A stretch of 64,000 nucleotides of DNA from Chitinophaga sp. YR573. GTDB lineage: Bacteria > Bacteroidota > Bacteroidia > Chitinophagales > Chitinophagaceae. The stretch lies in NCBI RefSeq assembly GCF_900110995.1, contig NZ_FOJF01000001.1:2807199-2871198 (forward strand). Direction: 5' to 3'. The notes below the pieces were generated by a model that worked only from the letters and a program-made list of their open reading frames with translations, did not search any database and had not been told where the DNA came from. The position numbers were made by a program, and so were the translations under genes. Positions 1-8,338 of the stretch are shown here, piece by piece; position 1 is the first letter of the stretch, and each line of letters opens with the position of its first letter.

Positions 1-652
1 TGGTACGGCCTGTGAGCAACTGGTTAAGCAGGCAGGTATAGTGAGTGGTTGTTTGTAAGGCAGTAGTATTGCCACTGCTATCTTTCAGGAAGATAGCGAG
101 CCTGTCGTAGCGAAGGGAGTCTGTAGGTTTAATCACATAAAACCCTTCGTAGAAACCTGGTATGCCACCGCTTTGGGAAGGAGGTAATTCTTTTAACGGT
201 GTATTGTTGATCCAGGTAGCCCGGCAGCCCGGAAAACCTTTGATTTTTATGCGTAGAGTATCTCCTGCAGAGAGCTGTACATCACCTTTTGGAGTGATGG
301 TAGCATAGTCTATGCGGAAGGCACTTGTTACCTGTATGGGAGGTGGCGGATTAAAATAATAGTTGAGAGTCCGGATAGTCACTTTTCCTGCAGGATCAGT
401 AACATGGATGGTCATGGTTGTCTGGCCTGGCTGCAGATCACGACGCAGGGCGAATACACCTGTTGGGTATACGTATACGCTTTCATTGTTCAACAGTACT
501 TTACAGTCTTTACAGGTATGTCCTACCAGGTATTGCCTGGCGCTGCTGGTATTGATTTCTGTTTTTACCGGTTGGTGCATTTTTAAAAATGCCTGTGCAT
601 GCAATTGTGTCCCGGCAAATGTGCTTAGTAACAGTAGTAGTAATCGCCTCAT
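1..652 (-). CDS. Secreted protein, N-terminal part; probable N-acetylmuramoyl-L-alanine amidase
   Basis: The minus frame is open from an ATG at 652 to the window edge, about 217 codons, so the C-terminus is missing. The product begins MRRLLLLLLSTFAGTQLHAQ, a typical Sec signal peptide with a Bacteroidota-style cleavage before Gln. The rest is beta-rich with two Ig-like stretches; one carries the motif VGHTCKDCKVLLNN and a later one the motif KGFPGCRATWINN. From memory this N-terminal region resembles that of secreted N-acetylmuramoyl-L-alanine amidases of Chitinophagaceae, which cut the peptide from peptidoglycan. The catalytic domain would lie outside the window, so the amidase function is unproven here. 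The gene is downstream of and separated by a terminator from the acyl-CoA dehydrogenase gene. Confidence 0.6.
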   Translation of the reverse strand, partial: MRRLLLLLLSTFAGTQLHAQAFLKMHQPVKTEINTSSARQYLVGHTCKDCKVLLNNESVYVYPTGVFALRRDLQPGQTTMTIHVTDPAGKVTIRTLNYYFNPPPPIQVTSAFRIDYATITPKGDVQLSAGDTLRIKIKGFPGCRATWINNTPLKELPPSQSGGIPGFYEGFYVIKPTDSLRYDRLAIFLKDSSGNTTALQTTTHYTCLLNQLLTGRT

Positions 653-678
653 AATCCTTGTCTACAGCAAATAAACGA

Positions 679-713
679 AAAAATGCCATCTGTTGGTACA
701 GGATGGCATTTTT
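679..713 (-). terminator. Rho-independent terminator (bidirectional hairpin)
   Basis: A 12-bp perfect stem (AAAAATGCCATC paired with GATGGCATTTTT) encloses an 11-nt loop, with T-runs on both strands. It lies just after the stop of the acyl-CoA dehydrogenase gene on the minus strand and so probably ends that transcript. Confidence 0.85.
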
Positions 714-734
714 AGCATGATAGAAAATAATATT

Positions 735-2528
735 TTACCAGATGTATTTATTCTCAGCGATCAGTTTATCAGCGATACGTCTGCGTGCTTCTTTGGTATT
801 GTAAGAAGCCGCTTTGGTAAAGCGTTTGATACCAAGTAACATCATACGTTGTTCATCGCCTTCTGCAAATGAATTGATAGCATCTTTCGCATATTTGTTA
901 ATACGGTCTGCAGCATCTGTGATGTATGTACGAACGATATCAGCCTGTAATGCATTCGCGCTTTCACCTTCAATTTCTATTCTCTTCAGCAGGCGCAGTA
1001 AGGCGCTTTCCGCAACAAATGTTTCGATGGCCATGTCTGCAATATGCATCAGCAATTCCTGTTCGGAATCCAGTTTGGTCATGAATTTCTGTACAGCTGC
1101 ACCCGCTACCAGCAGGATTGCTTTTTTGAAGTTGTTGACGAGTTTTCTTTCAGCACTGAAAGGTGTTTCATCATCGCTGCCGAAGTCTGGAATGCTCATG
1201 AGTTCTTTCATCACATTCATGGCAGGCGTCATGAGATCCAGTTTACCTTTCATGGCACGTTTCAGTGTCATGTCCAGTGTAAGCAGGCGATTGATTTCGT
1301 TGGTACCTTCAAAGATGCGGTTGATGCGGCTGTCGCGGTATGCTTTAGAGATAACATATTCATCGCTGAAACCGTTACCACCATGGATCTGAACACCTTC
1401 ATCCACTACATAGTCCAGTACTTCAGAACCGTTTACTTTAAGGATGGCGCACTCTACGGCATATTCTTCCGCAGCACCTAATACTGCTTCATTGAATGGT
1501 TTGCCGGCAGCTACCAGTTCTTTTTCTTTTTCATCAATCAGCTGAGCTGTACGATAGAGGGCAGATTCGCATGTCCATGTACGGATAGCCATTTCTGCCA
1601 GTTTATGTTTGATAGCGCCGAAATTGGCGATCGGTTGTTTGAATTGTTCGCGGGTGGTAGCGTACTGAATAGCGATGGTGTTTACTTTTTTGGAAGCACC
1701 CAATGCTGCTGCACATAATTTCAGACGACCGATATTGAGGATGTTAAAGGCGATAAGGTGGCCTTTACCGATTTCTCCCAGTACGTTCTCTACAGGAACC
1801 GGTGTATCCTGGAAATAAATCTGACGGGTAGAAGAGCCTTTGATGCCCATCTTGTGTTCTTCGGCACCCAGGGTGAAACCGGGAGTGCCTTTCTCTACTA
1901 TGAAGGCGGTGAATTTATCACCATCTATTTTAGCAAACACAGTGAACACATCGGCAAAGCCGGAATTGGTAATCCAGCATTTCTGTCCGTTCAGTAAGTA
2001 GGTCTTCCCATCAGCAGAAAGTTTGGCGGTGGTTTTAGCGCTTAGTGCATCTGAACCGGAGTTTGGTTCCGTGAGGGCGTAGGCACCTTTCATTTCACCG
2101 CTGCCCAGGGAAGGTATGTATTTCTGCTTTTGAGCTTCTGTACCAAAATATAATATGGGGAGAGAGCCTATACCTGTATGCGCAGCCATGGCTACGGAGA
2201 AGGAATGGCCTGCGCCCAGGGCTTCATTGATGAGAGTAGCGGTAACGAAATCTTTACCGAGTCCGCCGTATTCTTCCGGAAATGCAGCACCCAGTAATCC
2301 CTGTTCGCCTGCTTTTTCCAGTAAGGAAGGCATCAGACCTTCTTCCAGCTTATCTATACGTTCAAGTATGGGGGTCACTTCTTTGGATATGAACTGCTCA
2401 GCCATCTCCTTGATCATCCGCTGCTCTTCATTAAAATCTTCGGGTGTAAATACTTCATTTACAGCGCTTTCTTTGACAAGAAATTCTGCGCCTTTTAAAG
2501 TGGGTTTATTCTCTATGGTTGCGTCCAT
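735..2528 (-). CDS. Acyl-CoA dehydrogenase
   Basis: This 597-residue flavoenzyme should oxidise a fatty acyl-CoA to trans-2-enoyl-CoA with FAD, passing electrons to ETF in cytoplasmic beta-oxidation. Signature one is at residues 151-160 (ALTEPNSGSD). Signature two starts near residue 380 (QIHGGNGFSDEY), and the catalytic base is the Glu of EGTNEI at about residue 407. It is longer than short- and medium-chain enzymes (about 380 residues). The extra C-terminal helical domain resembles the very-long-chain (VLCAD/ACAD9) architecture, so long-chain substrates are likely but not shown. The gene is divergent from the alpha/beta hydrolase at 2600, with 71 bp between starts, and stands alone. Confidence 0.93.
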   Translation of the reverse strand: MDATIENKPTLKGAEFLVKESAVNEVFTPEDFNEEQRMIKEMAEQFISKEVTPILERIDKLEEGLMPSLLEKAGEQGLLGAAFPEEYGGLGKDFVTATLINEALGAGHSFSVAMAAHTGIGSLPILYFGTEAQKQKYIPSLGSGEMKGAYALTEPNSGSDALSAKTTAKLSADGKTYLLNGQKCWITNSGFADVFTVFAKIDGDKFTAFIVEKGTPGFTLGAEEHKMGIKGSSTRQIYFQDTPVPVENVLGEIGKGHLIAFNILNIGRLKLCAAALGASKKVNTIAIQYATTREQFKQPIANFGAIKHKLAEMAIRTWTCESALYRTAQLIDEKEKELVAAGKPFNEAVLGAAEEYAVECAILKVNGSEVLDYVVDEGVQIHGGNGFSDEYVISKAYRDSRINRIFEGTNEINRLLTLDMTLKRAMKGKLDLMTPAMNVMKELMSIPDFGSDDETPFSAERKLVNNFKKAILLVAGAAVQKFMTKLDSEQELLMHIADMAIETFVAESALLRLLKRIEIEGESANALQADIVRTYITDAADRINKYAKDAINSFAEGDEQRMMLLGIKRFTKAASYNTKEARRRIADKLIAENKYIW

Positions 2529-2586
2529 CGTGAAATTTTTAGTCTTACCGTAATTTACTTAGTTTAGGTCAAACGGCAAAAGTTGA

Positions 2587-2594
2587 TACTTTTG
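2587..2594 (+). promoter_or_regulatory. Bacteroidota -7 promoter box (TACTTTTG)
   Basis: TACTTTTG matches the Bacteroidota TAnnTTTG consensus and lies 5 bp before the ATG at 2600, implying a very short leader. No strong -33 TTG is visible; TTTA at 2563 is at about the right spacing. Confidence 0.5.
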
Positions 2595-2599
2595 CAGGG

Positions 2600-3403
2600 A
2601 TGTCTTCGTTCTTTCTGACATATGGAAACAGTCTTTTTCATGGCACCTGTGAAGGTGAGGGGGAAGAATTATTGATTTGTCTGCATGGCTTCGGGGAGCA
2701 GGCTGAAGGTTTTAGCAGGCTTGCCCGCACAATGGGTACGGTATTCACGTTGGTATCGCTGGACCTGCCACTGCATGGGCAAACTACCTGGAATGAAGGG
2801 AGGGCGTTTACCGGGGAGGATATGCAGGCGGTAATACGGCTGGTGCTGGAAAGGCAGCAGCAATCGACTTTTTCGCTGATGGGATATAGTATGGGGGGAA
2901 GGGTATCATTGTGCGTGTTGCAGGATATGGCACCACAGATCCGGCGCTTGTATCTGCTGGCCCCGGACGGCCTGAAAAATAATCCCTGGCATATGTTTGT
3001 AACGCAGACAGCTATAGGGAACCGGTTATTTAAACATGTGACTTATCATCCGCAGTTATTTTTCGGATTATTGAAATTATGGCACCGGTTAAAGCTGCTG
3101 AATGAAAGCGTGTATAAGTTCGCGTTAAACAGTATGAATAAACTGGAGAAAAGAGAGAAGGTGTATACGGTGTGGACCTGCATGCGGAAGATGATGCCTG
3201 ATAAAAGACGATGCAAAAAATTATTGTCACGATATAAGATACAAACGCTGCTGATATTTGGTAAATATGATCGTGTGATACCACCTGTGCTGGGTGTACG
3301 TTTTATGGACAGTACTTTCCCCTGCAAAATGCTGGTGCTGGAAAAAGGGCATCAGTTGTTGTCTGAAGAACTGGGGGAAGCTATCCTGGATAATTACGAA
3401 TGA
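2600..3403 (+). CDS. Alpha/beta hydrolase fold protein
   Basis: The 267-residue protein has the alpha/beta hydrolase layout: an oxyanion-type HGFGEQ near residue 29, the nucleophile elbow GYSMGG with Ser at about residue 97, an acidic position in FGKYDRVIPP, and the catalytic His of EKGHQ near residue 251. No signal peptide is seen, so it is probably cytoplasmic. The substrate cannot be read from the sequence; an esterase or thioesterase is typical. The gene ends 6 bp before the glycosyltransferase at 3410, and the permease gene at 4556 follows closely, suggesting one transcript. Confidence 0.85.
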   Translation: MSSFFLTYGNSLFHGTCEGEGEELLICLHGFGEQAEGFSRLARTMGTVFTLVSLDLPLHGQTTWNEGRAFTGEDMQAVIRLVLERQQQSTFSLMGYSMGGRVSLCVLQDMAPQIRRLYLLAPDGLKNNPWHMFVTQTAIGNRLFKHVTYHPQLFFGLLKLWHRLKLLNESVYKFALNSMNKLEKREKVYTVWTCMRKMMPDKRRCKKLLSRYKIQTLLIFGKYDRVIPPVLGVRFMDSTFPCKMLVLEKGHQLLSEELGEAILDNYE

Positions 3404-3409
3404 TAAACT

Positions 3410-4552
3410 ATGTATTTTATTTTAGCTATACTTTTTGTTCCCGGTGTTATTTACGGATTACTGATGCTGCGCTATGGTTCCGGGTGGACCGGGCTGGCTC
3501 CGTTTACGCCATTGATACCCACCAGTGGTACTACAAAAGTGACAGTCATTATTCCTGCGCGGGATGAAGAAGATAACCTGCCGGTTTTGCTGCAGGCATT
3601 GAAAGACCAGAACTATCCCATGCACTTGTTTGAGGTGATTGTGATTGATGATTTCTCTACTGATAATACAGCAGCTGTAGTAGCGGAATTTCCTGCTTCC
3701 AATGTTCGCTTATTACAATTAAGCCGTTATCTGAGTGCAGAACAACGTCTGAATTCCTACAAGAAAAAGGCGATTGAAATGGCTGTGGAACAGGCCAGGG
3801 GAGACCTGATCATGACTACGGACGCAGACTGTATTATGGGGCCTTTGTGGATCAGTACAATGGTGCAGTATTATGAAACGTACAGACCGAAATTTATTGC
3901 TGCCCCGGTAAGTTTTTACAAGGAGAATAATTTCTTTAAGAAGTTACAGTCGCTGGATTTTATGACGATGCAGGGAATCACCGGAGCATTGGCTGCGTTG
4001 AAATCCGGAACAATGTGTAACGGTGCTAACCTGGCTTATGAGCGGGATGTGTTTTATGAAGTAGGAGGGTTTAACGGGATAGATGATATTGCATCGGGAG
4101 ATGATATGCTGCTGATGTTTAAGATTTATAAACAGTATCCGCATGGGGTGTTGTACCTGAAGAATGATGATGCAATTGTGCGTACCCTGCCGGTAGATAC
4201 TTTTAACGGATTTATGCATCAGCGGATACGCTGGTCGTCTAAAGCGGATAAGTATGAAGACAGGCGACTGACCTGGGTACTGGCGCTGGTATACTTCTGG
4301 AATGTGGCGTTATTGTTCATGACAATAGTAGCGGTGATATTACCGGAATGGCGTCCCTGGCTGGGAATTTTCCTGTTGTACAAGATTACGGTAGAATATT
4401 ATTTCCTGATCCCTGTGGCCCGTTTTTTCCGTAAAACGGACCTGTTATTCTGGTTTATTCCCGGACAACTATTCCATATTCCTTACATTGTAGTAGCTGG
4501 CTGGCTGGGTAAGTTTGGTTCTTACCAGTGGAAAGGCAGAAAAGTAAAGTAA
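3410..4552 (+). CDS. Membrane-bound family 2 glycosyltransferase
   Basis: The 380-residue protein has one N-terminal transmembrane segment (residues 1-20), a cytoplasmic GT-A domain and C-terminal transmembrane segments from about residue 290. GT2 features are the nucleotide-binding region VIIPARDEEDN, the VIDDFSTDNT motif, the TTDADC metal-binding DxD, GDDMLL as the acceptor-side acid region, and QRIRW, matching the QxxRW motif of processive synthases such as cellulose, hyaluronan and chitin synthases. It probably makes or extends a glycan or glycolipid at the inner membrane; the sugar is unknown. It sits between a hydrolase (6 bp upstream) and a permease gene (3 bp downstream). Confidence 0.88.
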   Translation: MYFILAILFVPGVIYGLLMLRYGSGWTGLAPFTPLIPTSGTTKVTVIIPARDEEDNLPVLLQALKDQNYPMHLFEVIVIDDFSTDNTAAVVAEFPASNVRLLQLSRYLSAEQRLNSYKKKAIEMAVEQARGDLIMTTDADCIMGPLWISTMVQYYETYRPKFIAAPVSFYKENNFFKKLQSLDFMTMQGITGALAALKSGTMCNGANLAYERDVFYEVGGFNGIDDIASGDDMLLMFKIYKQYPHGVLYLKNDDAIVRTLPVDTFNGFMHQRIRWSSKADKYEDRRLTWVLALVYFWNVALLFMTIVAVILPEWRPWLGIFLLYKITVEYYFLIPVARFFRKTDLLFWFIPGQLFHIPYIVVAGWLGKFGSYQWKGRKVK

Positions 4553-4555
4553 CGC

Positions 4556-5620
4556 ATGATCAGATCTTCATTTGGCCGTCAGGCATGGACAAGGCTGCGG
4601 CGTAATAAAGGCGCTGTGGGGGGCATGCTGCTGATAGGGATTGCAATTGTGTTGAGTATAGTGGCTTACCTGATATCTCCGGATGGCACGCCCTATGCCA
4701 ACAGGATGATGCTGGAGATAGGAGGACAACGTCCCGGGTTTAGTATTGATTTACTGGCAGTACCTAAAGAGCAGCCTGTTGCCAAAGTGGATTTGTTTCA
4801 GCGTCTGCTGAACGGGCAGGAAGATAATGTGACTTACATTCCTTTGCATAGCTGGCGTATTGCGGGGGATACGATGGTGATAGAAAGATATATAGATGAG
4901 GAGACAGCCATAGAAGAACGTTACAGCAGTAAGTATAAGATCATTCACCATACCTGCTGGCTGGGTACAGATAAATTTGGACGGGATATCCTCAGCAGGT
5001 TGCTGGTAGGTACCCGGGTAAGCCTGAGTGTAGGCTGTATAGCTGTTATCATTTCGTTAAGTATAGGTGTTTTTCTGGGGGCGATAGCCGGTTATTTCCG
5101 GGGTCGTGTGGATGATGTGGTGATGTGGCTGGTAAATGTAATATGGTCGGTGCCTACCTTATTGCTGGTATTTGCTATTACGCTGGCGCTGGGTAAGGGT
5201 TTCTGGCAGGTATTTATAGCGGTGGGACTTACCATGTGGGTGAATGTGGCCCGTATTATCAGGGGGCAGGTGATGGCACTGCGGGAGTTACCCTTTATAG
5301 AAGCCACCAGGGCACTGGGATTCGGCCATATGAGAACGATTGTAAAACATATCTTACCCAATATTATGGGGCCTGTGATGGTAGTAGCAGCAGGTAATTT
5401 TGCCACGGCGATAGTAGTAGAAGCCGGCCTGAGCTTTCTGGGAGTGGGGGTACAGCCTCCGCAGCCTTCCTGGGGGCTGATGATCAAAGAGAATTACAAC
5501 TTTATTATAACCCATAACCCCCTGCTGGCATTAGCCCCCGGAGTTGCTATTATGCTCATGGTACTGGCCTTTAATCTGTTAGGTAACGGATTGAGGGATG
5601 CTATGGATGTAAGGCAGTAA
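4556..5620 (+). CDS. ABC transporter permease, DppC/OppC type
   Basis: The 354-residue inner-membrane protein has an N-terminal transmembrane helix (residues 20-42), a long periplasmic insert of about 110 residues, and a C-terminal permease domain. The EAA loop that contacts the ATPase reads EATRALGFGHMRTIVKHILP, followed by VEAGLSFLGVG, both typical of dipeptide/oligopeptide/nickel permeases. The HTCWLGTDKFGRDILSRL region is also characteristic of the OppC half. An OppB partner, the two ATPases and a substrate-binding protein are absent nearby, so it must pair with subunits encoded elsewhere. It starts 3 bp after the glycosyltransferase stop. Confidence 0.88.
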   Translation: MIRSSFGRQAWTRLRRNKGAVGGMLLIGIAIVLSIVAYLISPDGTPYANRMMLEIGGQRPGFSIDLLAVPKEQPVAKVDLFQRLLNGQEDNVTYIPLHSWRIAGDTMVIERYIDEETAIEERYSSKYKIIHHTCWLGTDKFGRDILSRLLVGTRVSLSVGCIAVIISLSIGVFLGAIAGYFRGRVDDVVMWLVNVIWSVPTLLLVFAITLALGKGFWQVFIAVGLTMWVNVARIIRGQVMALRELPFIEATRALGFGHMRTIVKHILPNIMGPVMVVAAGNFATAIVVEAGLSFLGVGVQPPQPSWGLMIKENYNFIITHNPLLALAPGVAIMLMVLAFNLLGNGLRDAMDVRQ

Positions 5621-5676
5621 AGGTTGCTTCTTATTAAAAAAACTCTTAATTTTACTTTATCCAGAATTTATTGACT

Positions 5677-6105
5677 ATGCCTCTGAAATCATATCTTTTA
5701 CCTATCCTGGCCCTGTTAGCTATATCATTTACGGCCTGCAAAAAAAAGAGTTCCAATACCGGTGATCCTGCTCCGCAGGAAGAAGGGCTTTCTGTAACTT
5801 TAGTGAATGTCACTGAGGGTCAGTATACTGCAGCTCCGGGCTCTACTTACACGTTCCAGGTTAAAATCAATTCTGCCATACCTTCACAGGGTGTGACTGT
5901 AGTTGTAACCGCTATCACTGATCCGGGTGGTATCCTTATCCCCCAGAATCTTATTGCACCTTCCAAAGATGGTACTATAGATGTAAACCTTACCGGTCTG
6001 GAGCCTATCCGCACGGTAAAGGTGACTGTAGTGATCACTTCTGTAGGAAAGTCTAATAATACAGTGACCAAAACATTCTGGATCACCAATAAGTCTGATC
6101 AATAA
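5677..6105 (+). CDS. Small lipoprotein of unknown function
   Basis: From the ATG at 5677 the product is 142 residues. It has a hydrophobic signal and a lipobox ending SFTAC, with the lipidated Cys at about position 21, followed by KKKSS and an acidic, Pro-rich linker. An in-frame TTG at 5671 would add only two residues. The mature part is beta-rich and resembles a single Ig- or fibronectin-like domain (alternating hydrophobic strands, many Val/Thr); I do not recognise the family. It is probably anchored to the outer or inner membrane. The gene has its own upstream gap of 56 bp and is followed by the long palindrome at 6158-6240. Confidence 0.75.
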   Translation: MPLKSYLLPILALLAISFTACKKKSSNTGDPAPQEEGLSVTLVNVTEGQYTAAPGSTYTFQVKINSAIPSQGVTVVVTAITDPGGILIPQNLIAPSKDGTIDVNLTGLEPIRTVKVTVVITSVGKSNNTVTKTFWITNKSDQ

Positions 6106-6157
6106 ACAGTTATTTGTTATATTTACTGTACTGGTAAATAATTGTATACCTGCTGAT

Positions 6158-6240
6158 ATTCGGTAGAGATTCAGTGATCCTACGTTCATCCTACGTTCCG
6201 AACGTAAGATGAACGTAGGATCACTGAATCTCTACCGAAT
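6158..6240. repeat. 83-nt near-perfect palindrome
   Basis: Two 41-nt arms pair around a single central base at 6199 with only one mismatch (6191 against 6207). Inside each arm the octamer CTACGTTC (or its complement, one copy altered) occurs twice. No long T-run follows. It lies between a lipoprotein gene and the promoter of the next gene, so it could act as a transcription terminator, a REP-like or MITE-like element, or a protein-binding site. Confidence 0.9.
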
Positions 6241-6246
6241 TCTCAT

Positions 6247-6254
6247 TAGCTTTG
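6247..6254 (+). promoter_or_regulatory. Bacteroidota -7 promoter box (TAGCTTTG)
   Basis: TAGCTTTG fits TAnnTTTG and lies 25 bp before the ATG of the glycosyltransferase at 6280, directly after the palindrome. Confidence 0.6.
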
Positions 6255-6279
6255 CGGCAGCAGAACAAGCAGGTTAATT

Positions 6280-7374
6280 ATGCGTATAGGAGTAAATGCC
6301 AGCCCTATGTCCCTGGATACCGCAGCGGATACGGGCAATATCGTTACAACCCTTTTAACAGGTCTATGCCGGTTACATCCGGAACATACTTTTATCTTCT
6401 TTTTTGATAAAACGCCTTCTTCCTCTTTACAATTACCGCCTGATGCGGTTGTGGTGGTACTGCCTTTAAAAAGCAACAGTGGCTGGAGATTGTCCCTGTG
6501 GCAGGAGTGGACATTGCCCCGTGCATTAAAAGCACAGGGAATAGACCTTTACCTGGGGATGGATGGTTTTTTGCCTTTGCGCAGTAAGATCCCTGCTGAA
6601 TTATTTATCCCGGATATGGGCTTTATGCATGGAGTAGCGGGTATGCGCCCTTCTGTGCAGCGTTTCCTTCAGAAGAATACGGTTAAATATATTCAAAAGG
6701 CACAACGGGTGCTGGTATTGTCCCAGACAGCCAAAGAGGATGTGCTGCAATACGCGCCGGATGTTGCGGCCAGGGTACAATTGGTGTCTCCGGGGATTCC
6801 GGAGAGCTATCAACCTTTGGAATGGCAGGAGCGGGAAGATGTGAAAAGGGAATTTGCCTGGGGGGTGGAGTATTTTATAGCCGTGGGGAGTTTACATCCC
6901 CGGAATAATATCCTGCCTTTGTTAAAAGCGTTTTCTGCATTAAAAAGAAGATTACATTCCAATATGAAACTGGTACTGGCAGGTGCCGGTATCCCTGGAG
7001 GTGAGGAGATAACAGGGTCTTTATCCAGTTATAAGTACCGCGATGACGTGGTATTACTGAAGGATGCCGATCAGGTAACATTATCCAGAGCGGTAGCAGG
7101 TGCTTATGCGTTGATATATACTTCCCGTTTTGAAGGGATGGCTATGCCGGTATATGCCGCATTACAATGCCAGGTGCCGGTAATTGCACTGGAAGGACAG
7201 GCAGCCAGAGAGGCCGGGGGGGATGCGGTACTGTATACTGATCCGGAGAGCCTGGAAGACCTGGCTGATAAGATGTGTCTGTTATATAAAGATGAAGAAC
7301 TGCGTAGCCGGCAACTGGGCAGGATAGCTGCCAGGCCTTTACCAGTGTTGAGTGTAGAGGGGTTTATCCGATAA
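6280..7374 (+). CDS. GT4-like glycosyltransferase with altered C-terminal motif
   Basis: The 364-residue protein has two Rossmann-like halves of the GT-B fold. The N-terminal half starts MRIGVNASPM with an acceptor region of DLYLGMDGFLPL type; the C-terminal half has GSLHPRNNILPLLKAF and TSRFEGMAMPVYAALQ. In GT4 enzymes the last motif normally carries two glutamates seven residues apart; here the first Glu is present but the second position is Ala, so nucleotide-sugar binding may be altered or activity lost. It probably acts in the cytoplasm on a lipid- or polysaccharide-linked acceptor. It stands alone behind its own promoter box and ends 86 bp before gldC. Confidence 0.8.
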   Translation: MRIGVNASPMSLDTAADTGNIVTTLLTGLCRLHPEHTFIFFFDKTPSSSLQLPPDAVVVVLPLKSNSGWRLSLWQEWTLPRALKAQGIDLYLGMDGFLPLRSKIPAELFIPDMGFMHGVAGMRPSVQRFLQKNTVKYIQKAQRVLVLSQTAKEDVLQYAPDVAARVQLVSPGIPESYQPLEWQEREDVKREFAWGVEYFIAVGSLHPRNNILPLLKAFSALKRRLHSNMKLVLAGAGIPGGEEITGSLSSYKYRDDVVLLKDADQVTLSRAVAGAYALIYTSRFEGMAMPVYAALQCQVPVIALEGQAAREAGGDAVLYTDPESLEDLADKMCLLYKDEELRSRQLGRIAARPLPVLSVEGFIR

Positions 7375-7424
7375 TATGTGGAATATCCTATAGTTATAGT
7401 AGACTAAGATTGATCAATTAATAC

Positions 7425-7432
7425 TAACTTTG
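7425..7432 (+). promoter_or_regulatory. Bacteroidota -7 promoter box (TAACTTTG)
   Basis: TAACTTTG matches TAnnTTTG and lies 28 bp before the gldC start. Confidence 0.6.
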
Positions 7433-7460
7433 CGTTTTCAAAAATATCGGAACAAGCTTT

Positions 7461-7811
7461 ATGGCAAAATTATCTACCATACAGATCCAGGTAGGACTGG
7501 ACAACGACCGGGTACCGGAGAAGATTGAATGGCGTGCAACAGACAGTTCGGAAGCTGATCGTTACCAGCAGGCGAAGGCGATGCTGATCTCTTTCTGGGA
7601 TGGCGCAGATAAAACCGCATTACGTATTGATCTGTGGACTAAGCAGATGATGGTGGATGAAATGGCGGATTTCTTTTTCCAGACGATGATGACGATGGCA
7701 GATACTTACCAGCGTGCAACTCCATACAAAGACATGGCAGATGACCTGCGTGTTTTTGCAAAGGATTTCTATAAGAAGTTTGAGGAGAAGCAGAAGGAAG
7801 AACAGAAATAG
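7461..7811 (+). CDS. gldC: Gliding motility protein GldC
   Basis: The 116-residue cytoplasmic protein matches GldC along its length: an N-terminal IQIQVGLDNDRVPEKIEW region, AMLISFWDG, then LRIDLWTKQMMVDEMADFF and a C-terminal helical tail rich in Lys and Glu. In Flavobacterium johnsoniae GldC supports gliding but is not strictly required; the family (about 110 residues) is largely restricted to Bacteroidota. No gldB or other gld gene is adjacent. The YqeY gene follows after 34 bp, so the two may be cotranscribed. Confidence 0.88.
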   Translation: MAKLSTIQIQVGLDNDRVPEKIEWRATDSSEADRYQQAKAMLISFWDGADKTALRIDLWTKQMMVDEMADFFFQTMMTMADTYQRATPYKDMADDLRVFAKDFYKKFEEKQKEEQK

Positions 7812-7845
7812 TCTGTTTGTACATTCAATCAAAAACAACCACTTT

Positions 7846-8298
7846 ATGTCATTAGAACTAAATATTAATGCGGCTATCAAAACAGCTATGCTTGCAAAAG
7901 CAGAAGCTGATTTGCGTGCATTGCGTGCTATTAAGGCAGCGATACTGATTGTAAAAACATCTGAAGGTGCCGGAGCAGATCTTACCGAAGCGGATGAAAG
8001 CAAGTTGCTGCAAAAGCTGGCTAAACAGCGTAAAGATTCTCTGGAGATTTTCCGTCAGCAGAACAGGGAAGACCTGGCAAAGAAAGAAGAAGAAGAGCTG
8101 GAAGTAATAGAAAGATATCTGCCTAAGCAGATGAGTGAAGATGAACTGAGAGCAGAAATTACAGCGATTATTGCTTCTATGGGTGCAAGTTCTCCGGCGG
8201 ATATGGGTAAGGTGATGGGCGTAGCTTCCAAACAACTGGCTGGTAAGGCAGATGGTAAAGCTATTTCAGCACTGGTGAAGGAGCTGTTGGCTAAATAA
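7846..8298 (+). CDS. GatB/YqeY domain protein
   Basis: The 150-residue protein fits the YqeY family, which shares a helical domain with the tail of the GatB subunit of tRNA amidotransferase. Recognisable segments are MLAKAEADLRALRAIKAAI, the EEEELEVIERYLPKQMSEDEL hinge region (split by short acidic runs), and the C-terminal MGKVMGVASKQLAGKADGK tRNA-binding-like motif. The ATG at 7846 is chosen because the family begins with such a short lead-in and the upstream codons overlap gldC. The biochemical role is not established; tRNA interaction is an inference from GatB. Confidence 0.9.
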   Translation: MSLELNINAAIKTAMLAKAEADLRALRAIKAAILIVKTSEGAGADLTEADESKLLQKLAKQRKDSLEIFRQQNREDLAKKEEEELEVIERYLPKQMSEDELRAEITAIIASMGASSPADMGKVMGVASKQLAGKADGKAISALVKELLAK

Positions 8299-8338
8299 TC
8301 AACAGGAGCAGGTAAAGCAGGACTATTTTAATCAATCT

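Noticed and set aside
814..1392. 192-codon plus-strand ORF over the acyl-CoA dehydrogenase gene
   Set aside because: It is the complement of a gene with intact family signatures and has Ser/Ala-rich shadow composition.
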